A stretch of 8,602 bases of DNA from Chloroflexota bacterium (GCA_018830745.1 JAHJRU010000183.1:1-8602); one strand, 5' to 3'; counted from the stretch's first letter, positions 1 through 6,410 are shown. The notes: generated by a model not told the origin, from the letters alone. Translations and numbers: made by a program.

Positions 1-1
1 G

Positions 2-208
2 CATATAGTGCCTGTCTCCGGCGATGTTTACGCCATTGCCTATCAGGGACAGGGCAGCGGTGGCTTTCTGAAGACGGTGGAGATAGTTACCAGTGCTGAC
101 ACATCATCTGCCTATGAGATTGTATCCGCCGCCGGCGACAACATTATCCGTGCTGCTATCGAGATTGAGGGCGATAATGTAACTGTTGCTTCGTGGCAGA
201 TAGATTAG
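2..208 (+). CDS. C-terminal fragment of a secreted beta-rich repeat-like protein, 5' end outside window
   Basis: The frame is open from the left edge and ends at TAG 206-208. The GTG at position 8 is probably internal, because the upstream codons (His-Ile) are also open and no ribosome binding site can be seen. The visible 69 residues are rich in beta-prone and small polar residues. They begin with a segment containing SGDVYAIAYQGQG followed by GGFLKTVEI, which from memory resembles short beta-sheet repeats in large exported proteins of Dehalococcoidia and other anaerobes. The end, DNVTVASWQID, looks like a closing beta strand. There is no catalytic motif, membrane segment or cysteine. The stop lies 13 bases before the likely start of the PilO-like gene, so it probably shares the pilus operon and may be a pilus-associated surface protein. 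The function is not established. Confidence 0.6.
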   Translation, partial: HIVPVSGDVYAIAYQGQGSGGFLKTVEIVTSADTSSAYEIVSAAGDNIIRAAIEIEGDNVTVASWQID

Positions 209-221
209 AAAGTGAGATTTG

Positions 222-791
222 GTGAGAATAAAACTACTCGTCACAACTCTAATTATTGTCCTGCTGGTGGCTTACTACTTGCTGGGAACGGGCTACGCGG
301 AGCAACGCCAGGAACAGGTCATGCTGGCTTCAAGAATCGCTGATGCCCGGCAGCTATTGGCACAAATGCCCGAGCCTCCTAATGACCTGGAGCAGCGATT
401 AGCCGCGGCTAAGACGGGGCGAAGGGAAGTTGAGAATTCTTTCCCCACCAGGCTAAATAGCACTCAGGTCATAAACTATATCCTCAAATCGGCCGAACGG
501 CATAAAGTCACCGCGATACCTCTGGCAACCAAAGCGTGGTCTGATGAGGTGGTAGGGGAACATGGGTATCATGTTTTCCGATTAAATATCGCTGTCAAGG
601 GGAGTTACTCTCGGCTGGTAAGCTTTGTAAGCGGATTAGAAAGGGGAGAGTACCAGACGCTTGTGGTGGAGGATTTAACCGTTACCAGAATTACGGAACA
701 GCCCCAAGCTGAGCATGTTGATGAAGACACAGAAATTGTCACGGCTAGCTTGAAACTAGCCGTATATACCCAATCTCCAATCTCGAATTAA
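222..791 (+). CDS. PilO-like type IV pilus inner-membrane assembly protein
   Basis: This small bitopic membrane protein fits the PilO family, which pairs with PilN and links the cytoplasmic PilM ring to the outer parts of the type IV pilus or type II secretion machine. Counting from TTG 219, residues 4-22 form one hydrophobic membrane helix. Residues 27-75 are a charged, coiled-coil-like stretch rich in Gln, Glu, Arg and Ala. Residues 80-185 look like the ferredoxin-like PilO domain: a helix around NYILKSAERHKV, then GSYSRLVSFVSGLER and a strand around LVVEDLTV, the usual order in PilO. At 190 residues it is near the normal PilO length. GTG 222 is preferred over TTG 219 because the weak GTGAG box at 212-216 sits at better spacing. 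It lies immediately before the PilM-PilN fusion, whereas the usual order is pilM-pilN-pilO. The call rests on architecture more than on strong sequence identity. Confidence 0.72.
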   Translation: MRIKLLVTTLIIVLLVAYYLLGTGYAEQRQEQVMLASRIADARQLLAQMPEPPNDLEQRLAAAKTGRREVENSFPTRLNSTQVINYILKSAERHKVTAIPLATKAWSDEVVGEHGYHVFRLNIAVKGSYSRLVSFVSGLERGEYQTLVVEDLTVTRITEQPQAEHVDEDTEIVTASLKLAVYTQSPISN

Positions 792-813
792 CCGGGAAGG
801 ATTACGGATAAAT

Positions 814-2301
814 ATGTATGTTACCCTGGATATCGGCGCTTCCAGCATCAAGCTCCTCTCCGTAAAGAGGGGCAAGGTAGATAAATGGGGAATGGCGCCT
901 CTGGCACCGGGACTGGTCCGGGATGGGCTGATTCAACAGCCGCAAGCCGTGGCGGCGGCTATTGATGACCTGTTTAAAGAAACCAATGTCCCCAAGCAAT
1001 CGGTCATTACCAGCTTGACCGGACTGACGTTTACCTATCGCACTATAAGCCTGCCGCGGATAAAGCCTGCCCTTATACCGGAAGCTATTCAGCGGGCGGC
1101 CAGAAAAGAGATGCCCTTGCCGCTGGAAGAGTTGTACCTCTCCTGGCAAGTCATTGGCGATGAGGAGAATAAAGTCGACTTTCTGGTGTTAGGCGTGCCG
1201 CGGAGCCATGTCGATGTCATGGTTCAGACACTGGTAATAGTGGGGATAAAACCTTACCTCATGGATTTAAAACCTCTGGCGCTGGTCAGGGCAGCTCATC
1301 GCCGAGATGCCGTGATAGTGGATTTAGGACCCGATTATTTTCATATCGTTCTGGTCAGCAACGGTGTTCCGGCCATTATGCACACCATAACCCCAAGAGG
1401 TAAAGGGGCCAGTCTGGAAGACCACGTTCAGCAGACGATAAACGAGCTGTCCAGAATAATGAAGTTCCACCGTAGTAGCCATCCGGATAATCCCCTCAGT
1501 CCAAGTACTCCTTTACTGCTAACCGGAGAACTCTCCTCTGATGGAGCCGCCGGCACTCTTATCCAGTCCGAGGTAGAATACCCTGTTCAATCCCTGGTGC
1601 CACCGCTGAATTTTCCTCCTGACATGCCCCTGGCTTCGTACACCTCCAATATGGGACTGGCACTGAAAAAGGTACCACCGAAAGCAGCAATCGAAGGAGA
1701 GACTCCTCTCCTCCCTGATATCAATATCAACATATTGTCGTCAAAATACCGCAAGCAAGCTAAACCGATACCACTCCGTAAAATATTGGCTATTTCCGCT
1801 TTTGCCATCGTCATCATTCTACTTACCCCGATGTATCAGCTTAGGAGCAAAGTTGATGCTATGACAGTAAGCTTGCAGACCAGGTTTAATACGGTTAGTC
1901 ATGAGCTACAGGCGACACTCTCGGCTGCCGATAAGGCAAAGCAGGTTGAAGATACCATAACTGGGATGGTTGCCAGCACTAACGCTCTCCGAAATGAGCA
2001 CAGGTCCATCCTAGATAAAAAGGGGGACCTGTCCGATAACCTGAAACTGGTTACCAGTGCTCTTCCCAACGGAGCCTCTTTCAGTCATATAGGTATAGGC
2101 GCTGCCGGGATAACCGTGGAGGGCGAGGCAAATAGTGTCTTTGTCGTTATCAGCTATGTCACGTCTCTGGTGGAATATGCGGAGTTCTCTGAAGTTCGCA
2201 TTGCCGAAATCACCGAGGGCAATATCATCCATAACGGGAGCGCCGAATCCTCAGAATCCGGGACCACGGGCGTGTCTTTCACCATCGTCATTGAGAAGTA
2301 G
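814..2301 (+). CDS. PilM-PilN fusion protein, type IV pilus alignment complex
   Basis: The 495-residue protein combines two normally separate pilus components. Residues 1-285 match PilM, the cytoplasmic actin-like protein: LDIGASSIKLL (5-15) is the first phosphate loop, AVIVDLGPDYF (166-176) the second, and LLLTGELS (234-241) lies where the adenosine loop is expected. Residues 302-310 (DININILSS) resemble the INLLP motif at the N-terminus of PilN that docks into PilM. A membrane helix follows at about 323-340, then a coiled coil at 341-402. A PilN-like ferredoxin fold at 408-495 includes SALPNGASFSHI, GITVEGEANS and YVTSLVEYAEFSEVRI. Separate PilM and PilN are about 350 and 180-200 residues, so the fused length is close to their sum with a shortened PilM. 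A purine-rich GGGAAGGA at 794-801 precedes ATG 814 at a rather long spacing of 12. It probably forms the inner-membrane complex with the upstream PilO-like protein. No frameshift or internal stop separates the halves. Confidence 0.85.
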   Translation: MYVTLDIGASSIKLLSVKRGKVDKWGMAPLAPGLVRDGLIQQPQAVAAAIDDLFKETNVPKQSVITSLTGLTFTYRTISLPRIKPALIPEAIQRAARKEMPLPLEELYLSWQVIGDEENKVDFLVLGVPRSHVDVMVQTLVIVGIKPYLMDLKPLALVRAAHRRDAVIVDLGPDYFHIVLVSNGVPAIMHTITPRGKGASLEDHVQQTINELSRIMKFHRSSHPDNPLSPSTPLLLTGELSSDGAAGTLIQSEVEYPVQSLVPPLNFPPDMPLASYTSNMGLALKKVPPKAAIEGETPLLPDININILSSKYRKQAKPIPLRKILAISAFAIVIILLTPMYQLRSKVDAMTVSLQTRFNTVSHELQATLSAADKAKQVEDTITGMVASTNALRNEHRSILDKKGDLSDNLKLVTSALPNGASFSHIGIGAAGITVEGEANSVFVVISYVTSLVEYAEFSEVRIAEITEGNIIHNGSAESSESGTTGVSFTIVIEK

Positions 2302-2372
2302 TGCCTTTCCAATCAGGAGCGATGGTGGGCGCAAGTCCAATCTTAGTGCTACAATCTTAAAAGGTGGTACAA

Positions 2373-2531
2373 CTACTGGAGGCAGGTCATTCGGATATAA
2401 AAAGGATTATGCCGATATTCACACTTTATGGCTGGCTGGGCGACATCCTTCTTATAGTAGAGATGCACATTGTAAAGATGTCTGGCCAAAATCCACCTGC
2501 GGTCCGTTACATAGTCGCACTCCGGACACAC
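2373..2531 (-). CDS. Small C2H2 zinc-finger reading frame, possibly the remnant of a longer gene
   Basis: On the minus strand, a 52-codon frame runs from GTG (2531-2529) to TAG (2375-2373). Its N-terminus contains CPECDYVTDRRWILARHLYN and ends the finger at His23. This is C-x2-C-x12-H-x4-H with Cys2, Cys5, His18 and His23, and Leu15 at the position where classical C2H2 fingers carry their core leucine. The usual aromatic core residue is Thr9 instead, though Tyr7 is close by. A less regular tail has further Cys37, His41 and Cys50. A GAGAG stretch lies about 8 bases before the GTG. The same frame is open upstream to a TTG at 2591-2589 except for one amber codon at 2534-2532, directly before the GTG, and the upstream residues (PERI before the stop) read naturally into the finger. 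So this is either a short intact gene or one broken by a nonsense mutation. Its target is unknown. Antisense open frames on the + strand are not convincing. Confidence 0.4.
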   Translation of the reverse strand: MCPECDYVTDRRWILARHLYNVHLYYKKDVAQPAIKCEYRHNPFYIRMTCLQ

Positions 2532-2593
2532 CTAAATTCTCTCTGGTGCCGCCGCAGTGTGGGATTTCTTAGAGTTATGTTCCGTATCCAATA

Positions 2594-2612
2594 ACCAGCA
2601 TGTTATACTGGT
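2594..2612. promoter_or_regulatory. Imperfect palindrome overlapping -10-like boxes on both strands
   Basis: ACCAGCATGTTATACTGGT is a dyad in which seven of nine base pairs match around a centre at 2603. On the + strand it contains TG-T-TATACT (2601-2609), an extended -10 element placed so that transcription would start at about the A of ATG 2616. On the minus strand the same bases read TATAAC (2607-2602), pointing toward the zinc-finger frame. No good -35 hexamer is visible on the + strand, which is tolerable for an extended -10. The + strand gene has no Shine-Dalgarno sequence, which fits a leaderless mRNA. A palindrome over the -10 is a typical repressor site, but the cognate protein is unknown and the match could be chance. 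Confidence 0.4.
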
Positions 2613-2615
2613 ACT

Positions 2616-3545
2616 ATGAAATCAAGAAGTAAACTATTCTTTATCCCCTTCCTGCTAGTTGTCCTTTTTTCTATCTTCACTCTCAGTTGCCAGTCAGAGC
2701 CAGAATATGAGAAGATAGACCTTTCCAATCTGGAGCCAGTAAAGGCGGCTTCACTAGACTCTTCTGAGGTAGTGCTCCGTGTAGCCTTCGCTGGAGTGCT
2801 TTCACCTACTGAGACCCTGAAAAGCTACAGCCAGCTCGTATCCTATCTGGGACATGCGCTCCACCGACCAGTGGAGATTGTACAAAGAAGCACGTATGCC
2901 GAGATCAATGACCTGGTCAAGTCACGGTATGTTGACCTCGCCTTTGTTTGCAGTCTGGCGTATTTGATGGGCAACGATGAGTTTGGCATGGAGCTGCTGG
3001 TGGTTCCGGAGGTGGACGGGGAGACAGTTTATTACTCCTATCTCATCGTGCCGACGGAGAGCAGGGCAAAGAGTTTGGCAGATCTAAGAGGTAAAACCTT
3101 TGCCTTTACTGACCCGCTGTCAAACTCGGGCCGGCTGGCCCCTACATATCGGCTCCACCAGATGGGGGAAACGCCGGATAGCTTCTTCAAAAAATATATC
3201 TTCACCTACAGCCATGATAACTCTATCCGGGCGGTGGCAGAAGGTCTGGTTGATGGAGGCGCAGTGGATAGCCTAATCTACAATTATATCGTCAGCCATC
3301 AGCCGGAAATTGGCACCAGAACCAAGATCATTGAAAAATCGCCGCCCTTCGGCATCCCTCCGGTGGTGGTGCACCCATCGCTTGATCAGGAAATCAAGGC
3401 GCGGTTGCGCAGCCTCTTTCTCAATATGAATAAGGGCGAAGCTGGCAGAACCATCCTTGATGATATTCATATTGAGCGCTTTGTTATGGGTAATGATACT
3501 TCCTATAGTATGATTCGGCGCATGGCAGATGAACTGGGGTGGTAG
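2616..3545 (+). CDS. PhnD-family periplasmic substrate-binding lipoprotein, probable sensor partner of the downstream kinase
   Basis: The 309-residue exported binding protein belongs to the phosphate/phosphonate-binding (PhnD, PF12974-like) group. Residues 1-24 form a basic then hydrophobic signal peptide ending in FTLSC, so Cys25 is a likely lipidation site, although Thr rather than Leu at -3 makes the lipobox imperfect. Family landmarks appear in order: LRVAFAGVLSPTET (54-67), YSQLVSYLGHALHRPVEIV (71-89), VDLAFVCSLAYLMG (106-119), SLADLRGKTFAFTDPLSNSG (153-172), and AEGLVDGGAVDSLIYN (208-223). Cys112 lies in the loop where many relatives have Gly or Ser near the ligand. No ABC permease or ATPase gene is adjacent. 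Instead the kinase gene follows immediately, so a sensory rather than a transport role is inferred, as in AioX. ATG 2616 has no ribosome binding site, but upstream there is only a promoter-like palindrome. The ligand is unknown. Confidence 0.85.
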   Translation: MKSRSKLFFIPFLLVVLFSIFTLSCQSEPEYEKIDLSNLEPVKAASLDSSEVVLRVAFAGVLSPTETLKSYSQLVSYLGHALHRPVEIVQRSTYAEINDLVKSRYVDLAFVCSLAYLMGNDEFGMELLVVPEVDGETVYYSYLIVPTESRAKSLADLRGKTFAFTDPLSNSGRLAPTYRLHQMGETPDSFFKKYIFTYSHDNSIRAVAEGLVDGGAVDSLIYNYIVSHQPEIGTRTKIIEKSPPFGIPPVVVHPSLDQEIKARLRSLFLNMNKGEAGRTILDDIHIERFVMGNDTSYSMIRRMADELGW

Positions 3546-3547
3546 CA

Positions 3548-5512
3548 GTGAAGCTGGACAAAATCTGGGCTTGGTTCTGGGCTTTTACCGGCAGTGCCAG
3601 CATCAATGTCAAGATCATGGGCATAGTCTTGATTCTCATCTTGATCTTTGGACTGGGAATCACCTTTCAGGTGCGCAATAGCCTCACCACCACCCTTACT
3701 GACGAACTGGAGAAGCAGGGAATCGCCATTACCAAAAATGTAGCCGCATACAGTACAGAACTGATCCTAACCGGAAACCACTATGACCTTTATCAGATAA
3801 TCAAGGATACTGTGGAAAGCGAAGAGGCCGTACGCTATGCGATGGTCTTAGACATTAATGGCAACATTATAACCCACTCTTTCAGTGGTGGTATTCCTGT
3901 TGGCCTGGCCACAGCCAACCAAATAGGGGCCGATGCCGATTTCCAGCTCGTGAGACTGGATACAAATGAAGGTCTTATACTGGATATCGCTGTGCCAATC
4001 TTTGGCGGCCGAGCCGGAATAGCACGCGTGGGTATGTCCACTCACTCCCTGCATGAAATGGTAGCAATCTTGACCGGACGCTGGCTTATTATCACCGGTG
4101 TGGTTTCCCTGGTCGGTCTTCTTGCGGCCTATCTCCTCACCTCAGTGCTTACCAGGCCAATCAAGCACCTGGTGGAGGTGACTAAGGCCATCGCTCGGGG
4201 AGACCTCAAGCTTAAGGCTCCAGTCTGGGCTCCTGACGAGATCGGGAGGCTGGGTATTGCCTTTAATGACATGACAGACTCTCTGGCCAAATCACGCACA
4301 GAGAGTGAAGCCTTTCATGATGAGCTGCTAAGGCGTAATCGGGAGCTATCGGTGCTCAATACCATCTCCACTGAGATAAGCGGGTCACGTGAACTTACTG
4401 ATATCATGCGCCGCTCGCTAGTGAAGGTGCTGGGCTTTATCAACTTGAAGGCAGGCTGGGTGAGCATTTTGAGCGACAATGGAGAACGTGCCATTACCGT
4501 CTGCCACACAGGATTGTCCCCAGCCATGGTGCGGAAGATAGCCAGCCACGACCTCTCCGCCTGTAGGTGCCGGGAAGCCATTGACCAAAAGCTGCCCATC
4601 GTGGTGAGCGATAATGAAGGCATCTGCCCAGTTCTCCATGATAGGCTTGCCAATAGAGAGACCATGTGCTGCCATGTCGCCGTGCCACTTATCTCCAAAT
4701 CACATGTCCTGGGGCTGCTCCACATTGCCAGTTCGGAGCCGAGCCGGCTGACCCCGGAAAATATTAATCTCCTCGGCTCCATTGGGTACCAGATGGGGGT
4801 AGCCATTGAGAACGCCAATCTCTGGAAAGAGCTGGAGCGCAAGGAAAAGATACGCGGTTACGTGCTTGAGGAAATTATTTCGGCGCAGGAGGCAGAACGC
4901 AAGCGCATTGCCAGGGAACTCCATGACCAGACCGGACAGTCACTCACCTCGCTCATGGTGGGCTTGAAGATGCTGGAGACCGGCAGCCAGCAGGAGATTC
5001 AGCAGAGAATTACTGATATGCGACAGCTTACAACGCAAACACTGGAGGAGGTACATAACCTGGCTCTGGAACTCCGCCCCAGTTCGCTGGATGACTTAGG
5101 ATTAACCGCAGTGCTGAAGCAATATGCCGCGGAATATGCAGGGAAATTCGGGGTAAATACGGAATTTCAGGCCATCGGCTTTGGTCAGCGGTTGCTTTCA
5201 CCGGAGATGGAAATTGCAATTTACCGCATTGTGCAGGAGGCACTGACCAATGTGGCGAAGCATGCTGAGGCGAAGAAAGTAAGCGTCCTTCTAGAGGTGA
5301 GAGACTCATCCGTCGTGGCCATTGTGGAAGATGATGGCAAGGGATTTGACATCAAGCGGGATTTGGGCTTAACCAGCGTCCAGAATCAACTCGGTCTCTA
5401 CGGCATGTATGAGCGTGCCGAACTCATTGGCGGGAGAATCACCATTGAATCCAATCCGGGTATGGGCACCACGGTATTTGTGGAAGTGCCTTTATCGGGA
5501 AACGGGAGCTGA
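3548..5512 (+). CDS. Membrane sensor histidine kinase, HAMP-GAF-HisKA_3-HATPase (NarX-like class)
   Basis: Residues here are numbered from the alternative GTG 3539. The order is: membrane helix 25-43; an extracytoplasmic sensor region of about 138 residues (44-181), perhaps Cache-like; membrane helix 182-203; HAMP 204-256 with RPIKHLVEVTKAIARGDL; a short coiled coil; GAF at about 285-427; HisKA_3 dimerisation domain with RIARELHDQTGQ; and HATPase. His462 is the phosphoacceptor. Asp463 and Gln467 form the D-x3-Q phosphatase motif of NarX-type kinases. ATP-site boxes are Asn571 (N box), DDGKGFD (598-604), GLYGM (619-623) and GMGTT (641-645). The GAF domain carries six cysteines (322, 342, 344, 363, 377, 378). 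GTG 3548 is chosen because GGGGTGG (3536-3542) sits 5 bases upstream. GTG 3539 would overlap the lipoprotein gene by 7 bases and lacks such a box. It probably senses the lipoprotein's ligand state and phosphorylates the regulator encoded next. Confidence 0.9.
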   Translation: MKLDKIWAWFWAFTGSASINVKIMGIVLILILIFGLGITFQVRNSLTTTLTDELEKQGIAITKNVAAYSTELILTGNHYDLYQIIKDTVESEEAVRYAMVLDINGNIITHSFSGGIPVGLATANQIGADADFQLVRLDTNEGLILDIAVPIFGGRAGIARVGMSTHSLHEMVAILTGRWLIITGVVSLVGLLAAYLLTSVLTRPIKHLVEVTKAIARGDLKLKAPVWAPDEIGRLGIAFNDMTDSLAKSRTESEAFHDELLRRNRELSVLNTISTEISGSRELTDIMRRSLVKVLGFINLKAGWVSILSDNGERAITVCHTGLSPAMVRKIASHDLSACRCREAIDQKLPIVVSDNEGICPVLHDRLANRETMCCHVAVPLISKSHVLGLLHIASSEPSRLTPENINLLGSIGYQMGVAIENANLWKELERKEKIRGYVLEEIISAQEAERKRIARELHDQTGQSLTSLMVGLKMLETGSQQEIQQRITDMRQLTTQTLEEVHNLALELRPSSLDDLGLTAVLKQYAAEYAGKFGVNTEFQAIGFGQRLLSPEMEIAIYRIVQEALTNVAKHAEAKKVSVLLEVRDSSVVAIVEDDGKGFDIKRDLGLTSVQNQLGLYGMYERAELIGGRITIESNPGMGTTVFVEVPLSGNGS

Positions 5513-6189
5513 TGAAAAAGATACGCGTTGTACTCGCAGATGACCACGTTGTGCTCCGCTCTGGTCTCAAAATGCTTCTTAACGCCCAGATGGATATTGA
5601 GGTCGTGGGCGAGGCCAGTGATGGCGCCGAGGCCATCAGCAAAACTGCCGACCTTAATCCGGATGTGCTCCTATTGGATATCACCATGCCTAATATCGGC
5701 GGCATCGATGCCATGCGGATCATTAAGGAAAAAACACCATCCGTATCCATCCTTATCCTTACCATGCATGAGAACGAGAGTTACCTCCTGAAAGCGCTGA
5801 GGACGGGCGCTTCCGGCTACATTCTTAAAAAGGCTGCCGATAACGAACTAATAAGTGCCATCAAGACCGTCTATGGCGGGGAAGTTTTTATCCCCTCTTC
5901 ATTGACCAAGTCAGTGGTAAAGGAAATGGTTTCCGGCAGCGTTAGCCAAGAAGAGACTGTGGATAATGACCAGGAGCAGCTAAGCCAGCGGGAGCTTGAG
6001 GTATTGACGCTGGTAGCGCAAGGCTACACCAACCAGCAAATAGCTAACCGCCTTTACCTGAGCGTGAAGACAGTGGAAACCTACAAAGCGAGGGTTATGG
6101 GAAAATTGAACCTGCACAGCCGGGTTGAGCTTGTCCGGTATGCCCTCCACCATGGGTTTCTTGGTAAAGACAATCACACCTCTCAATAA
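5512..6189 (+). CDS. NarL/LuxR-family response regulator
   Basis: The 225-residue two-domain transcription factor has a receiver domain at 1-122, with Asp10 and Asp11 for Mg2+, phosphoacceptor Asp56 (LLLDITMP), switch residue Thr84 (LILTMH) and Lys106. A linker of about 30 residues leads to a LuxR-type helix-turn-helix at 156-212, with LSQRELEVLTLVAQG, TNQQIANRLYLSVKTVETY and the closing helix. Length and layout are standard for NarL-type regulators, the usual partners of HisKA_3 kinases. The start ATG shares its A with the kinase stop in a TGATG junction, so translation is almost certainly coupled and the pair is cognate. DNA targets cannot be read directly. The repeated CTGAC boxes in the intergenic region just downstream, before the molybdoenzyme gene, are plausible sites. 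No terminator hairpin follows the stop codon. Confidence 0.93.
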   Translation: MKKIRVVLADDHVVLRSGLKMLLNAQMDIEVVGEASDGAEAISKTADLNPDVLLLDITMPNIGGIDAMRIIKEKTPSVSILILTMHENESYLLKALRTGASGYILKKAADNELISAIKTVYGGEVFIPSSLTKSVVKEMVSGSVSQEETVDNDQEQLSQRELEVLTLVAQGYTNQQIANRLYLSVKTVETYKARVMGKLNLHSRVELVRYALHHGFLGKDNHTSQ

Positions 6190-6212
6190 CAGCCACCATT
6201 AAAAGTCAGCCA

Positions 6213-6241
6213 CCTCCCCTCCTTCTCCTTCTCCTTTTCCT
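6213..6241 (+). other. 29-base pyrimidine-only tract
   Basis: Every base from 6213 to 6241 is C or T, with CTCCTT repeated about every 6 bases. It begins 24 bases after the response regulator stop. In RNA its CCCTCCT (6217-6223) is complementary to AGGAGGG (6404-6410), the ribosome binding site of the molybdoenzyme gene. The run also resembles the anti-Shine-Dalgarno end of 16S rRNA. There is no adjoining hairpin, so it is not a conventional terminator. Confidence 0.6.
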
Positions 6242-6347
6242 GACAGACCCTCCACTAAAATTTAGGGACTTCACTGACAGCATCTGGTGAAATATGGGGA
6301 TTTCCTGACTAGGCATATCCGACCCAATTTATGATAATTCAACCCAA
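6236..6347. promoter_or_regulatory. Putative control region of the molybdoenzyme gene with repeated boxes
   Basis: Three CTGAC boxes start at 6240, 6274 and 6305, giving steps of 34 and 31 bases (about three helical turns). The first and third are part of an exact TTTCCTGAC repeat (6236-6244 and 6301-6309). The middle box lies in an interrupted inverted repeat: TTCAC at 6270-6274 pairs with GTGAA at 6287-6291, and CAG/CTG lie inside. Two ACCCAA copies (6322-6327 and 6342-6347) are 20 bases apart and flank TATGATAAT (6330-6338), a -10-like stretch. A weak CTGACT (6305-6310) could serve as -35 with a 19-base spacer. Promoter use and regulator binding are inferences from spacing and position. 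Confidence 0.35.
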
Positions 6348-6400
6348 GAATCTTAAGGTATCTCTCTTTATCCGCGTATTCACACCACTCAGATTAAATT

Positions 6401-6410
6401 GAGAGGAGGG
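6401..6410 (+). promoter_or_regulatory. Strong Shine-Dalgarno sequence fixing the TTG start of the molybdoenzyme
   Basis: GAGAGGAGGG ends 8 bases before TTG 6419. An in-frame TAA at 6395-6397 excludes any start further upstream, and the next in-frame start-like codon (GTG, codon 12) would delete the twin-arginine motif. TTG is therefore the credible start. Confidence 0.85.

Noticed and set aside
802..1149. 115-codon minus-strand open frame at the start of the PilM-PilN gene
   Set aside because: It is antisense to the PilM phosphate-loop region and has no start context or domain.
2338..2359. Direct repeat CAATCTTA (2338-2345 and 2352-2359)
   Set aside because: An 8-base repeat in a short A/T-rich gap is expected by chance and does not sit at a promoter or terminator.
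2135..2572. 145-codon + strand open frame overlapping the end of the PilM-PilN gene
   Set aside because: Its first half is out of frame inside a confident gene, it has Ser/Pro/Arg-rich composition typical of shadows, and it has no domain-like features.
2364..2594. 76-codon + strand open frame from GTG 2364
   Set aside because: It is antisense to the zinc-finger frame, has no recognisable family and no clear ribosome binding site; a short hydrophobic patch is its only feature.
4315..4842. 175-codon minus-strand open frame inside the kinase gene
   Set aside because: It lies opposite the GAF-coding region, where the + strand frame carries all domain evidence, and its low-complexity Ser/Arg-rich translation marks it as a shadow.
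6255..6265. Perfect 11-base palindrome CTAAAATTTAG
   Set aside because: It is short, A/T-rich and not placed over a convincing promoter element; too weak to call an operator.
6190..6300. Possible terminator after the response regulator gene
   Set aside because: There is no GC-rich hairpin followed by a T-run. The interrupted TTCAC/GTGAA repeat has a bulge and no T tail.
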